From: Kingdonia uniflora
Taxonomy: Eukaryota > Streptophyta > Magnoliopsida > Ranunculales > Circaeasteraceae
Assembly: GCA_014058105.1 (NCBI GenBank)
Contig: JACGCM010000155.1
Span: 1,984,001 to 2,048,000 of the forward strand
Reading direction: 5' to 3'
DNA length: 64,000 bases
Part shown: positions 22,519 to 33,529 of the stretch, piece by piece
Position numbering within the stretch: position 1 is the stretch's first letter
Layout of the letters: each line of letters opens with the position of its first letter
Notes under the pieces: generated by a model
The model's database searches: none
What the model saw: only the letters and a program-made list of their open reading frames with translations
What the model was told of the DNA's origin: nothing
Made by a program: the position numbers and the translations under genes

Positions 22519-25500
22519 CTAATGAACCCATTTACGGAGGTTCATGGCATTCCAGGGGGATTTGAGTTCCTCTTCGTAGCAATTGAGTAGGTAGTATGCG
22601 TTACCATTGGCAACGCCGGATATAAGGTAAGGGCCTTTCCAGTTGGGCTACAGTTTACCCTTGTTGTGATTGTGAGCTGTAGGGAAGACTTTTTTCATGA
22701 CGTAGTCGCCTTCACGGAACTGCTGAGGGATTACTCATTTGTGATAGCTTATTTTCATTGTCTCTTGATGCCGGAGTATTCGGGAAGAAGCTTCCTCCCT
22801 GGTTTCATCAATAAAGTCAAGATTCTTAGCAAGTAGTCGGTCATTGATTGTACTTCCAATAATCAGGGATCTCGTAGCATTGGTGATGACTTCAGTAGGG
22901 AGTACTGCTTCAGAGCCGTAAGTGAGCATAAACGGTGTGAGCCCGTACTTTTTCGTGGGGTCGTTCGGTAGGACCACAGAACGTGGGGTAGCTCGTCAAC
23001 CCAGTGATCCTTGGCCGCGCCTAATCATTTATTGATGCCCTCGATTATAGTTTTGTTAGTGGCCTCGGCCTGCCCGTTTCCTTGGGGGTATTTGGGGCAC
23101 GAGGAGAGGATTTTTATGTAATAAGGTCGTACAAAATCTATAACTTTTCTTCCAACGAATTGTGTTCCATTGTTGGTCATCAGTATTGCGGGGACGCCGA
23201 ACCGTGTGATGATGTGTTTCCATAGGAACATGATGACCTCTTCCTCCCTAATCTGAGTGAGGGGTATTGCCCCGACCCATTTGGTAAAATAGTTTGTCGC
23301 GACCAGTAGCCAATGGCATCTCCCACTCGCTAAAGGGAGAGCCCCAAAGATATTAAGTCCCCACTTTGCAAACGTCAAGGGACTCGAGACTGTGCAGAGG
23401 TAGACGGCAGGTGCATGAATTATGCGCCCGTGGAATTGACATTTGCCGTATTTTTGGGCATATGTTATGAAATTTTGTCACAAAGTTGGCCAGTACAATC
23501 CTTGAGTACGAGCACAGTCAGCCATTGAATGACCCGTTGTGTGGGCTTCGCAGACACCGTCGTGGATTTTTGTGATGATGGTATTGATTCTCTCTCCAGC
23601 GATACAAGTAAGGTGTGGAGCATATAGGCTTGTACGCAAGAGTTTTCCATTAACCATCGTATATTTGCGGGCACTGTTGTAGATGCTCTCGACCGCTGAT
23701 CGATCATCAGGAAGGATGTGATGTTCCTCGAGGAAGTCAAGGAGGCGCCAGTCGGGGGATACGAATAGGTCAGTCTGCATGGCTGGTATTGGGGTTAAGC
23801 TAATGCTCGGTCTATTAAGGATATCAATCTGGATTACGCAGAGTTTGTCGTCGATGATTCCTGCTAGATACGCAAGGTCGTCCGAGTGTCTATTCTCACC
23901 GCGGTGGATATGTTCGAGGTAGACCTTGCGGAACTTGCTTAGTCGCTGTTTTAGGGTTTCCATGTAGCCGGCCATTCTGTCGTTGGCCTGGAACGTCCCG
24001 CTATGCTGGTTAATAACTAGCCGCGAGTCGGTAAAGATAGAGAGTTCTTCAACTCCCAAGGCCAACGTTATTTCCACTCCACATAATAATACCTCGTATT
24101 CATCCTCGTTGTTACTGAGGGGGAAGTTGACCCATATGGCTTTCTCGATTTTCTCATTGGTGGGAGTAACCAATATTATACCAAGACCGGAGCCGCCAGC
24201 GTTGACAGACCCGTCAGTGAATAGCTGTTATCCCTTAGTATATGCCGGCTCATCAATATCGATGTGGGTGTCAAGGTCATCATCCTCGTCGTTATGCCAA
24301 TTGTCATCAGCGATGGGGAGGTCGGCGAGGAGGTTGGCCACCGCCTGACCTTTAATTGTGACTCGTGGTTCATACCGAATGTCAAACTCTCCTAGTAAAA
24401 TTGTCCATTTGGCGATTTTATCCTTCTTTGCAAAAATCTCTCGCAGTGGTTGGGTGGTGATGACCTTGATTTTGTGGGCCAAGAAATATGGTCGTAGTCT
24501 CTGTGAAGCATATACCAGCGCGATGGCCTATTTCTCCAGAGTGAAGTACTACAGTTCTGCTCCCATGAGGGTTTTACTGACGAAGTATACTGGCTTCTCG
24601 GTTCAGTTTGTCGTACGAACGAGGACTGCGCTGATGGATTCATCTGTATTGCCAAGGTATAAGCCCAGTAACTCATGCTCGGTGGGGGAGTTGAGGATGG
24701 GTGGAGTGGCTAAGTAATGCAGCATGTTCTTAAAGGCTGCCTCGCATTCATCATTCCATTGGCATTTTTTGTTCTCCCAAATGCACTGAAATAACGGGTG
24801 GCGTTTGAAGGAAGCTTTATAAATAAAGCGTCCAAAAGCTATAATTTTTCTGACGAGGGCTTGCACTTTCTTTAGTTCCTGTGGTGATGGCATACAGGTG
24901 GGAGCACGAATTTGATCAGGGTCACCCGCGATTCTGCGTTGGATGACGAGGCGTCCGAGGAACTTTCCCGAGTAAACACCAAAACTGCACTTCTCTGGGT
25001 TAAGGCATATCTTATAGGACCGTACCTTTGTGAAGACTGTCTCGAGGTTGGTAAGGTGGTATGCGATCAGTCTTTTGTTGACTAGCATGTCGTCGATATA
25101 ATCCTCGACTATTTTGCCCAACTGTTCTTCAAACATAGAGGTGACGAGATGTTGGTAAGTGGATCCCGCGTTCTTCAGGCCGAAGGGCATGACTGTATAA
25201 CAGTATAGGTTATGTTCAGTGGTGAAGGACGTGGACACTTGATCTTCTACTGTTAATGGTATTTAGTTGAATCCTAAGTAACCGTCCATGAATGACAACC
25301 GCTCGTGGCCGGCCGTAGAATCGACTAGTCTGGTAATGAGGGGCATAGAAAAAATATCTTTTGGGCAGTGCCAGTTGAGGTCGGTAAAATTAATGCACAC
25401 TCAAGTTTTCCCATTCTTCTTCGGTACTGCAACCACATTTGCTACCCAGCGTGGGCAGTCAATGGGTCGTATAAATCCTGCGTGCAGCAACTTTTGGATC

Positions 25501-25882
25501 TCGTCGCTGATAGCCCCGCGTAGCCGTGGTGCTCTTCAGCGTGGTTTCTACTTGACGAGGATGGCTTTTCATGAACATGTAAATGATGACAGGTCAACAT
25601 GGGGTCCATGCCAAGCATTTCGTCGAAGGACCAAGCAAAGATATCTTTGAACTGCCAGAGGAGTGTGATGAGGTCCGCTCGCTCGTCACCTATTAATAAG
25701 GAACCAATATATGTTGTTCCCATGGGGCCATCGATGTTAATCGAAACGGCTAGCTCCACAAGGGGCAGGGTCCATGATTTATTGAATGCGCAAATAATTG
25801 CATCGTTCTGGTCATGTACTATGTCTGGGAGTATTACCTTGTCCAGGCGAGGAACGGGGGACGAGTCCACCGCCATGGGCTC
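22519..25882 (-). pseudogene. pol: Pol of element B: RT, RNase H, archaeal-type RNase H, integrase
   Basis: Read on minus from about 25880. A pre-RT segment (FKDIFAWSFDEMLGMDP) is followed by RT with the catalytic YIDD at 25100-25089 and MPFGLKNAGSTYQ before it. The first RNase H is at about 24690-24340, the second, archaeal-type RNase H at about 24230-23850 (FTDGS, NEDEYE, FTDSRLV, GENRHSDDLA: all four acidic positions kept), then integrase. Integrase has Asn at both expected Asp positions (WGLNIFG, codon 23354; MTNNGTQF, codon 23174) while Glu in GNGQAEATNK is kept. The C-terminus ends NLRKWVH at 22519. Stops and one or more frameshifts are present. The dual RNase H places it in the Tat lineage. 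Confidence 0.88.
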
Positions 25883-25959
25883 GCTCCCTGTTCATTGCTA
25901 ATCCTCTCGCTCGACGTGCTTACCTTTTTTCTTAGTGTTCTCTTGATTGATTAAGTTTT

Positions 25960-27839
25960 GTAATGAGTTGGCGTAGAAGACACGGGCTGCGACCTGGCAC
26001 CCTCGTATCTGGTATGGGCCAAACTTTGTTGGGAAGCGTATTACATGGTGGTAGGAGGAGGAGACGGCCTTCATGGCGTGACTCCAGTCTCATCCTAAAA
26101 CCAAGTCACGGTCATATTGATGAGGTTATAGCATTCCTTGGTTGTGTGGTCGTGTATCTTGTGACGCGCGCAGTACGGGTAGCCAAGTCGGTCAGGCTTG
26201 TTACGAGGTTTTCTATACTAGGGGTCGTTCTAGACTGCGAGGAGTAAGTCTACCCGTGAAATGGTTAGGTCACTGGGAGGATAACGTTCCCATCGGGTGG
26301 TTCTTTGACGTTCGTCCCTGGTTGTTTCTATTTTATCCCGTGGGTTACGATCTGTACGTTACTTATTTCTGCTATCATTGTGATCTTCTTCGCAGTCTCG
26401 CGAATGTTTGGGTATCTCGGTACATAAGACCGGCATAGGTGTGAATGTGGTGCTCATAAGGGCGGCGGTTTGCAAGACAGAGGCACGGCTGTCCGCTTCT
26501 ATGTTCTGATATTTGCGGACCTTCTCATACAGGTGCCCAAGGGTTTTTGGCCATTATCTATGCAGGGACTCACGGAGCTTAGAACCGGGGAGACAGGCGC
26601 CCATGAAGGTGAGGCGAGACATGCTGTCGGCGCATCGACTCGTTCTATGAGGGTGAGCTCGCTTTTGAACCTTAATAGGAAAGAGTCAGTAGTTTCGCCA
26701 ATTTGTTATTTTAGTGAGAACAGCTCCGCTAACTATTTCTTTGACTGCTGGTTGTGGAGGTACTTCTCGATGAATGCTAGCGAGAGTTGTTCGAACGTGG
26801 ATATAGAATTGGGGTCGAGACTCTGAAACCAGGCGAGGGCCCCATCAGATAATGTCGAGGGGAATAGACGACACATTTGTTCATCTGCTTGATGTTATAC
26901 GTCAATGCTGTACTAAAACTTGGATAGGTGTTGGCCAGGATCCTGGCAACCGGTGAAGGCCTTTATTTTTAGTCGAAAGTAACTTTGGCCCAGTACGCAG
27001 CTTTGTATGGCTACGGTAAAAGATGTATTGTGGATCCGGCGGAGCGTCTCCGTAGTTAACCGCCTAGTTGGATCCGCGCTTGCATTGTCCAGATAAGTGC
27101 CTCCACGGACGCTGCTGTCAGCGATTACTGGTCGTGGGCTCCCATGACACCTCTGTGAATGGCTTCGCCCCTGGTTGATGACTCATCAATGTGGCTCTCG
27201 TAGTTTTAGGCATATGTCAGTGCCGACGAGGGCATACCTGGATATCGGTCGTAAAATCTCTTGTTGTATGTGTGGTTCTGGTCGTATTGAGGGTGATAGT
27301 CGTGGTCGTGGGGGTAGGAGGGGTCATCAGGACTGTAAGGGGGATGTCATGGTGAATGTTTTGCATGTTCGTCGCCATAACGGACACCATAATCAATAAC
27401 GAGAGTTGGTACTCGGTGGTCATGGAGCATATCGAACGGGAGGATGCGGGTCGTTACGGCTGAGCTGGTAAGCTGATCAGGGCAGCGGCAGACCCGTGCC
27501 ATGGTGAATCGTAGGCTGCGAAGGCGCAGCTGGTCCCCGAGGTGGCGCATGGGGCTGGTGAAGTGACATTTCTGAGGGCCCAAATACAGGGTTAAGATTT
27601 GCCTCATCCTCATGAGCTGGTTCGTGCGGGGTCGACTCGCTTGCCGACGCGGAGGCCACCGGCCCGCCTTGCGGAAGATGATTATTAGTGATGAGGGTAT
27701 CACGTAGAGTATCGTTGGTGTGTTGGAGCTATCGTATTTGGTCATCTTTTGTGCACATCTGCTCCTGCAGCTGTATCAGCGCCACTCTCATTTCGGCCAT
27801 GGCTTGTTCTTGGGACTGATTGCAGGTGGAAGCCACCAT
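25960..27839 (-). pseudogene. gag: Gag of element B
   Basis: Starts at ATG 27839 (MVASTCNQSQEQAMAEMRVA), a short coiled-coil opening. A Pro/His-rich linker follows (27650-27470), then the gag domain at about 26960-26600 (GCQDPGQHLSKF, LFPSTLSDGALAWFQSL, TFEQLSLAFIEKYL, SFLLRFKSELTLIERV). A zinc-knuckle remnant (KIHDHTTKECYNL) is near 26160-26120. Many stops. The next coding text downstream is already the pre-RT segment at 25880, so protease appears to be missing. Confidence 0.8.
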
Positions 27840-27865
27840 CGTTGCTCGGAAGAGGCTTCGGTGGG

Positions 27866-27884
27866 GAACGCAGACGGCGCCAAT
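27866..27884 (-). other. Primer binding site of element B
   Basis: Minus strand TTGGCGCCGTCTGCGTTCC directly inside the 5' LTR; same core as in A, E and F. Confidence 0.8.
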
Positions 27885-28391
27885 TGTAGTCTCTTTATTT
27901 TGATAGGAAAAAATAATAATCATTCGATGGATTGGGCTTGATACTGTGCCGGATGAGGGCACCGCTCAACTCTCTCCGGGTTCCTCTCTATCTCTCTAGT
28001 TACATCCGAGAAGGTTGAAGAAGAGTAGAATGCTTTCAAAAGAAGGAAGGGGAAGAAGAAGAAGAAACAGATCCTCTTTGGTTCATCCCTTCCCTCTTTG
28101 GAGCATCCTTGCTCACGTACCCTGGGAAATTTTTCTAGGCCATCCCATCAGGGTCGTGGGTTTGGGTGCTCCTCATTACCGTTTTATAGTCACTAACAGT
28201 TGCTCATTGTTTAGAGATACTTAGAGTAACTTCGTTGGAGTCTCCGTACTGCGAGTGTTGGACGATCGACAAGCTTGCCCGTCGACTGACCTGTCATTTT
28301 GTTACTCAGACTAGATGAGGTTATGGTTGCTGAAAGAGCTTGCTCGATTGACGACCTGCCACTTGGTTACTAGCGGGAGTGTGCTCTTACA
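27885..28391 (-). repeat. 5' LTR of element B
   Basis: Matches 16696-17209; TG at 27885 and CTTACA end at 28391 (plus orientation). Shorter GAA microsatellite (28050-28065) than in the other LTR. Confidence 0.93.
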
Positions 28392-28396
28392 TATAT
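28392..28396. other. Target site duplication of element B, right
   Basis: TATAT, identical to 16691-16695. Confidence 0.9.
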
Positions 28397-28932
28397 AATG
28401 GGGAATTAAATGCATTAGAGGGATGCGTGTCAGGGATTATGATGCTTAGGGCAAAAGATATTATTACTTTGGCGTCGTCATTACTTATTGTACACGAAAG
28501 TCATAATCAATGAGAATTCAAGCTGAGTTGTCTAATCAAGTATCATTACTTATCGCATCGGCTTGTTATATGTTCAAGAGAATTTTGCATTTATTTGTAT
28601 CCTAGATATTATTTTTTCCTTCCTGAACTGTCATTATTTTACAGATAATTTATCATTTGTCTGTTGAAATGTTATCATCAGTTTTGTTAAGTTTAACATT
28701 TATCTATCATTATTAATGGAGCCTTTATCATTTGTTGGGTTCCCTTATATCATTTTTTTCTAATGGAACTTTACAGCCGTTTGTTTCCCTCATATCATAT
28801 GGAAATCACTATTTAAAAGTGAAAAGGCGAATGAAGCAAAACAATGCAAAACAAATGTTCATACAAGGGAAACAATAACAAAAAAAAACTAAAACCTAAA
28901 ACCTAAAAAAATAAAAAAAACGATTCAAATAT
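28397..28932 (+). other. TCATTTGT-bearing flank, second copy
   Basis: From about 28600 it parallels 15480-16150 (TCATCAGTTTTGTTAAGTT, then ACTATTTAAAAGTGAAAAGG and ATTCATACAAGGGAAAC). It is the flank of the second coiled-coil gene copy; no ORF. Confidence 0.7.
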
Positions 28933-29347
28933 TCACAACTCTTCACTTGAGGAATTTTGATCACGTTCCATAGCCTTGATCTTATGCTCGAGACAGGTAA
29001 TTTTATAGGCCGACTCCTCTTACAATATCTTGTGCTCATCCCGATCCAACTTTAAAGCATAAAGCTGATCTTCCAAGAAGCGGATATGGAATTTGAACCC
29101 TTCAGAACGCTCTCTTTTCTTTTTTATAATTTTATCAACTATGTCATCCATTTCATCGAGCTCTCCTAATTTATACTTGAACTCTTTGTAATATTTTTTT
29201 AGCAGTTACGCCTTCTCACCGGAGACATTCTTCTTCATTAGGCAAATTCTATTCAACTTGAAGAGACGTTCATCATCTTATTCTTCCTCAATCCCTACCA
29301 CCTCAAACTAATCTTGAGGGGTGCTGGAAGAGGCATGACTAAATCGA
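28933..29347 (-). pseudogene. Small coiled-coil protein gene, copy 2
   Basis: The minus frame reads SHASSSTPQD, then DDERLFKLNRICLMKKNVSG, a Lys/Glu-rich segment (KKYYKEFKYKLGELDEM), KIIKKKRERSEGFKFHIRFL, EDQLYALKLDRDEHKIL and LEHKIKAMERD, ending SSSEEL at 28933. Four stops interrupt it. It aligns end to end with 16159-16617. The longer, less broken 3' half shows clear heptads. Function unknown; probably an accessory protein of the MULE-like element. Confidence 0.65.
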
Positions 29348-29859
29348 GTGGAGTGGGAGTGTGATATTTCTTGAGAAGTTAAAAAAAGTTAAGGGTTTAA
29401 ATAGGCGAGAAGTTGAAAAACAAATATTAGGGTTGAGGATTTGAATAGTTGAGACTTGAGAATATATAGCTGAAAAGAGTTTAAGGTTTCATACTTTGGA
29501 GAATTACATTGGGACTTTGAATCACGCGAGGGCTTAGGGTTTAGAGTTGAGGGAACCATGTAGATATTTTGGATAGATAGCTTGTTTTAAACATAATCAA
29601 AGTTAACTTTAAGCTAAGTTGTCTAATCAAGTAATAAAGATTAACTTATTACGTCGACTGTATAAGAAAAAAGTTCTAGGAATTTAAACGTCTTATTTAT
29701 TATTTGTTCTTACAGAGAGTATCATTTTAGTATAGTTAATTGTCACCGGAAATTCAATGTCATCTTACCATTAGTATTTGTCATTTCACTTTAAATACAT
29801 TGTCATTTTGCTAGTATGACTTATCAAGCATTACATACTTCTCTATAGAGCTAGTAAAG

Positions 29860-30221
29860 TGACCACGACCCGCCAACCCGACCCAACCCTGTCTCTGGCG
29901 GGTTTGGGTTTGGCCTTATGGGGTTGCGGGCCATTTGACCCAAACCCACCTAACCCATTTAATAAATAAATCAGGTTAGGGTTTATCCTAAGTAGTTTGG
30001 GTCGACCCGTGACCTGTTTAAGTAATTTGGTTTAATTGTAATTTTCTATATTAAAGCTACCCTTTAAGTCTTTAACCTTTAGGGTAAAAGGTAACAACAA
30101 GTCTTTCAAGTTTCAAAGTTCAAACGATGCATCCTCACTTGTCTGGTCCACATTCCTCACCTCAGCCTTCACTCTTCCACATCTCCACTCTTACCACCAC
30201 GGCACTACCCACAGTCATCTT
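29860..30221. other. ACCC/GGGT-rich insertion flank
   Basis: Opens with CGACCCGCCAACCCGACCCA and its partial inverse GGGTTTGGGTTTGGCC, then ordinary A/T-rich text. It interrupts the 260-bp repeat series together with the ORF at 30222. No gene. Confidence 0.45.
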
Positions 30222-30632
30222 TCACCTAAAATCCAATACTGAGTTCTCAAACTGCCTTTTATCGTCATCTTGATAAACCCCTCCAGTCCCCTCCCTCTTA
30301 TCTAACCCCCTAAAGTAAGAAGTTCCATATCCATGAGGCAACTCCCAAAATATCGACGGTGTTGGATCATACAAAACACTTGACGCATAATCGATTACCA
30401 TAGACGAGATTTCCCTAAATATATCCAACGAAGTATAGAAATTATTCCCCAGTTTCTTATTTGGATTGGTAAAAGATATTGATGAATTAAGGAGCATCAA
30501 AGAAACGAAACATCTTTGTAGGTGTAATAACTTGAGAAGGTTTGCCATTGGTGTAGGGTTTAGATTAAAGAACTGCGAGTCGTGGTAGTGATAATATTGC
30601 TGGGGTTGTTGTTGGGAATACATATCTTGCAT
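30222..30632 (-). CDS. 136-aa ORF of unknown function
   Basis: Intact frame starting MQDMYSQQQPQQYYHYHDSQ, a Gln/Tyr-rich opening, then MANLLKLLHLQRCFVSLML (hydrophobic, possibly a signal-like helix), NNFYTSLDIFREISSMVIDY, FWELPHGYGTSYF and DDKRQFENSVLDFR. I do not recognise the family. It has no counterpart elsewhere in the window and no internal stop, unlike nearly every other frame here. It may be a captured host gene fragment or a chance ORF. It lies within the piece that interrupts the 260-bp repeats, and no clear promoter is visible on its strand. Confidence 0.35.
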   Translation of the reverse strand: MQDMYSQQQPQQYYHYHDSQFFNLNPTPMANLLKLLHLQRCFVSLMLLNSSISFTNPNKKLGNNFYTSLDIFREISSMVIDYASSVLYDPTPSIFWELPHGYGTSYFRGLDKREGTGGVYQDDDKRQFENSVLDFR

Positions 30633-31154
30633 ATCTTGTACTCAACTGCTTTAATGTTCTTGGAAAGATTGAATTGTCATATCGACTGCATAGGAAAGAT
30701 GATCTTGGAATTAAAACGGCTAATTTGTCATTTGTTCATACAAATAGTATTATTTTAATGCATTTATCTGTCACCGTAAATTCAATGTCATCCTCCCATT
30801 AGTATTTGTCATTTCTTTATAAATACATTGTCATTTTACTATTATAAATTATTAGGCATTACATACTTCCCTACCAGCATGGATGCTTTGGATAGATAGT
30901 TTGTTATAAACGTAATAAATATTGACTTGTCACATCGACTGCAAAGGAAAGAAGTTGTCAGAATTAAAGCGGAGCATTTGGCATTTATTGTGACCAACGA
31001 TATCATCATAATAAAAGTTAATTGTCACTTAAAAATAATATCATCCTCATATAAGTTGTTCTCATGATGTGAATTATCACCACTATAGACTATTCATAAC
31101 ATAACCTGCACACTTGCTTCCAGTTCTCAAGTATTACATACTTCCCTACCAACG

Positions 31155-31570
31155 ATGCATTCCTATATTTGTTGGCATGGTGAAAATTGTGATCTTCATC
31201 TCTCACACACAAGCCTCAACCTTAACTGCTGGTTTTGTCAATGCACTCGCAAATTTGGTGGGTATGGTTTTTGGGCGTGGGCAGATGAGGTAAAAAACTG
31301 CGATTGTGGTCGCATTTGTAGAGTCTCTAAACTGCCCGGTAAGAGATTCTACCATTTCCCACCATAAAAATGTCAGTTCAAAACTTGGTTTCGAAAATCC
31401 TCTACGCCCGATGATTCTAAAATTTTACAATCGTCAACGGCGGAAGACGTCACAAATTCTGGTCAAGGGAGCAATCATATCCTAGACACTATTACAAATG
31501 AAACTTATAATCAACTAAGGATCTTTGAGGTCAGAACGGAGATGCTGCAAGATTTTTGTCCAAGTTAAAA
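31155..31570 (+). pseudogene. GRF-type zinc-finger ORF
   Basis: The ORF starts MHSYICWHGENCDLHLSHTS. After GGYGFWAWADE comes NCDCGRICRVSKLPGKRFYH, matching the CxCG...R.F..C opening of GRF-type zinc fingers; the final Cys is replaced (HFPP). A stop follows at 31365, after which the frame continues (KCQFKTWFRKSSTPDDSKIL, then AEDVTNSGQGSNHILDTITN) to about 31570. Plant GRF proteins of this size usually carry a coiled-coil tail and are common in transposon-rich regions. This is probably an accessory gene of the MULE-like element. Confidence 0.5.
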
Positions 31571-31753
31571 TCTCTAGATCTTAACAAATAGTCAAATATA
31601 TAGGAGTTAAGTGTAATATTTCTTATCTTTAGTGACGTTAATTTCTTGTTCTAGAATGCTAAACTCTTAAGGAACAAATGTTTAAATCTAAAATACAAAT
31701 GATATAAATAATAAAATTCCGCTGAACAATAATATTACAAAAGATAGGCAAAT

Positions 31754-32008
31754 CTATGGTTCAAGACCAGACAACCTCTCCTTAATTAGATCTAACCTCT
31801 CCTCTAGCGATTCAACTATGTTAACAATGCGCTTAGTATTCGAATCTATGGTTGTAAGATAGGCAGCCAACCTATTGCCAATATCTTTGACAGCTGATTG
31901 AAGCTTCGCAAAGAAATCTAAAACCCTCACTAAGAAGTCATCCTCCCTTGTAAGCTGGTGGTTGTATAGATGGCGTGGTCGGCTTGGATCTATTATGATT
32001 AATTTCGG
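31754..32008 (-). CDS. Short coiled-coil ORF without a clear ATG
   Basis: The minus frame is open from about 32008 (PKLIIIDPSRPRHLYNHQLT) to a stop at 31754, ending LEERLDLIKERLSGLEP. The middle (DFFAKLQSAVKDIGNRLAAY, TTIDSNTKRIVNIVESLEER) has regular hydrophobic heptads. TATATATAAAG on minus lies at about 32045-32035. With no ATG in the open part it is either a downstream exon or a remnant. It is unlike the other coiled-coil copies in sequence. Confidence 0.4.
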   Translation of the reverse strand, partial: PKLIIIDPSRPRHLYNHQLTREDDFLVRVLDFFAKLQSAVKDIGNRLAAYLTTIDSNTKRIVNIVESLEERLDLIKERLSGLEP

Positions 32009-32334
32009 AGTGGAACTTCACATATATGGAGTCCACTTTATATATAAGCAGAAACAGAATAGCGTGACGTGTTAAACAATCTTTTTGTCTCAAAATGACT
32101 TACCAAAACAGGAACAAAAGAGTAATTTTTTTTAAAAGATAGTAGGAATCGATAATAATGATAAATGTTGAATCAAAAATAATAAAACATATATAACAAA
32201 TGACAACATTTGCATAAGACCATAACATAAGATGATAAATGGCAAAAATGCAAAAATAAATTACAGACGACTAATGGATGGATGACCTATATTTCATAAA
32301 ATGATAAATACATTCTACTATACAAACACTACAA

Positions 32335-32400
32335 TCAACAAGTTTTAGTCTTCTTAGCTCTTGGAACATCAGCACCCGGGGATCATTTCCAATGTTCCTT
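32335..32400 (-). pseudogene. C-terminal remnant of a second Asp-rich ORF
   Basis: Minus text encodes GADVPRAKKTKTC and a stop, matching GADVLRAKKAKTC at the end of the ORF at 35112. The 3' flank to about 32040 also matches that of 35112 (35110-34860). The rest of the gene is lost. Confidence 0.6.
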
Positions 32401-32517
32401 CTAGAATATCTGCTGTGGTTGTAGGGTTTCCTAGAACCAATGGCTTTGGTCAAGATTGTTGTGTTTAAATTCATTCTGATATTGGGAATTTAGAACTCAA
32501 AATTATTGGAGGTATGG

Positions 32518-32525
32518 TATAAATA
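32518..32525 (+). promoter_or_regulatory. TATA box of small ORF at 32603
   Basis: TATAAATA, 78-85 bases before the ATGs at 32600/32603, with a pyrimidine-rich leader as in the element A and D small ORFs. Confidence 0.45.
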
Positions 32526-32602
32526 CTGTTGTGGTTCGTCAAGTACTTCCTTTATTCCATATCTTCCATAACTATACCCTCTATGACTATTTTGTAAAGA
32601 TG

Positions 32603-32917
32603 ATGGTGGCCACCAGATGTCAGGCGTACGAGGCTAGGGTTTTTGCCAAGGTGTAGGAGTTATGGCTTCGATACTTTGGAACCCAGTCCCTTGACCTTCC
32701 TACTATCATTCCAGTACGTCCTACCTTCTATGGCATGATTTATGAAGATGTGGAGGAGGCGGATGATGATTATTATCAAATGATGCATTTTTACTATATG
32801 GTTACGTTGAAGCAAGGGCAGAGGGATGGTCTACATCTTCTAGTAGAAGATATTGTTACAGGGGTGGATAAAGCATCTGGTGTACGTCTGATGAAGTTTT
32901 GCCGGTACCCTAAGTAG
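32603..32917 (+). pseudogene. Small ORF, third locus, member a
   Basis: 105 codons with one in-frame TAG (position 17, where CAG is likely ancestral). Key text: CQAYEARVFAKV, ELWLRYFGTQSLD, an acidic EDVEEADDDYYQ, then MMHFYYMVTLKQGQRDGLHL and LVEDIVTGVD. The aromatic segment followed by the Leu-rich helix parallels FAYWWGVLQ...HRLSLLESFAEEMVD of 1783-2130. The similarity is weak and judged by eye. A Gly/Arg-rich frame follows the stop (to about 33005). Confidence 0.4.
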
Positions 32918-33139
32918 AATTAAAGTAAAGGTGGTAGAGGTTACAGAAGAAGGGACGGTGGTGGTGATGGGGGAGACCGACTACCACGACCGCCTCCGAG
33001 GTGATGGGGGTTACGAAGTATATCAGTGCGTAAACTGATGTACTGTAAACTGTATTCTGTAATAATATTTGAGCTAATGAAATTTTCTTTTTTTGTGCCT
33101 AATGAGTATTGTAATTTTGAACTAAGAATATAATCTTAG

Positions 33140-33395
33140 CATGATGATGATGATGATGACAACTCATAGTTAACAAATGACAAATCATAAATTAAAATGA
33201 CAAATAATAGATAACAAATAACAAATCAAATCTAACAAATGATAAATATTAAATAACAAATGACAAATTATAGATAACCAATGACAAATCAAAGATAGCA
33301 AATGACACATCAAAGATAACAAATGACAAATAATAGGTAACAAATGACAAATCATATATAACAAATGACAATCATAAATTATAAATGAGAATTCA
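33140..33395 (-). repeat. ACAAATGA (TCATTTGT on minus) tandem block
   Basis: An ATGATG run is followed by about eleven copies of a roughly 21-base unit AAATGACAAATCATAGATAAC. On minus the motif is GTTATCTATGATTTGTCATTT. The minus-strand frame 33185-33436 reads through the repeat and is rejected as a gene. Confidence 0.9.
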
Positions 33396-33516
33396 TAGGT
33401 TCTCGAATGAATATGTGTAAACTGTGTAGGACCCAAGAATGGTTCCCTAGGAGGTTGATTGGGAGAGTAATTGTTGTCTTTGGCTCTAGAGAGTTGCGAT
33501 TCATTGGATTTAAACG

Positions 33517-33524
33517 TATAAATA
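33517..33524 (+). promoter_or_regulatory. TATA box of small ORF at 33530-33855
   Basis: TATAAATA followed by an ORF-bearing stretch, as at 32518, 1725 and 61936. Confidence 0.4.
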
Positions 33525-33529
33525 TACCT

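Larger units (their letters stand above)
16696..28391 (-). mobile_element. Tat-lineage Ty3/gypsy retrotransposon B (11.7 kb, both LTRs)
   Basis: A complete insertion: TATAT duplication, LTRs of 514 and 507 bp, primer binding site, gag, pol with dual RNase H, two tandem arrays, and an opposite-strand gene near the 3' LTR (left side). It lies inside the MULE-like region, between the two coiled-coil gene copies. The protease appears deleted and integrase Asp residues are replaced, so it is not autonomous now. Visible LTR differences are moderate, so insertion is not recent. Confidence 0.92.
29545..31150 (+). repeat. Three related roughly 260-bp units with TCATTTGT-type motifs
   Basis: Units near 29565-29860, 30650-30890 and 30890-31150 share GATAGATAG(C/T)TTGTT, CATCGACTGCA(T/A)AGGAAAG, AATTAAAnCGG, then TCATTTGT-like text, TTGTCACC, TCATCCTCCCATTAGTATTTG and GCATTACATACTTCCCTA. 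The first is split from the others by 29860-30640, which holds a different sequence. The last unit runs directly into the GRF ORF at 31155. Confidence 0.75.

Noticed and set aside
33185..33436. Minus-strand ORF with repeated ICHLL
   Set aside because: Product of the short-unit tandem repeat; the same applies to 34304-34510.
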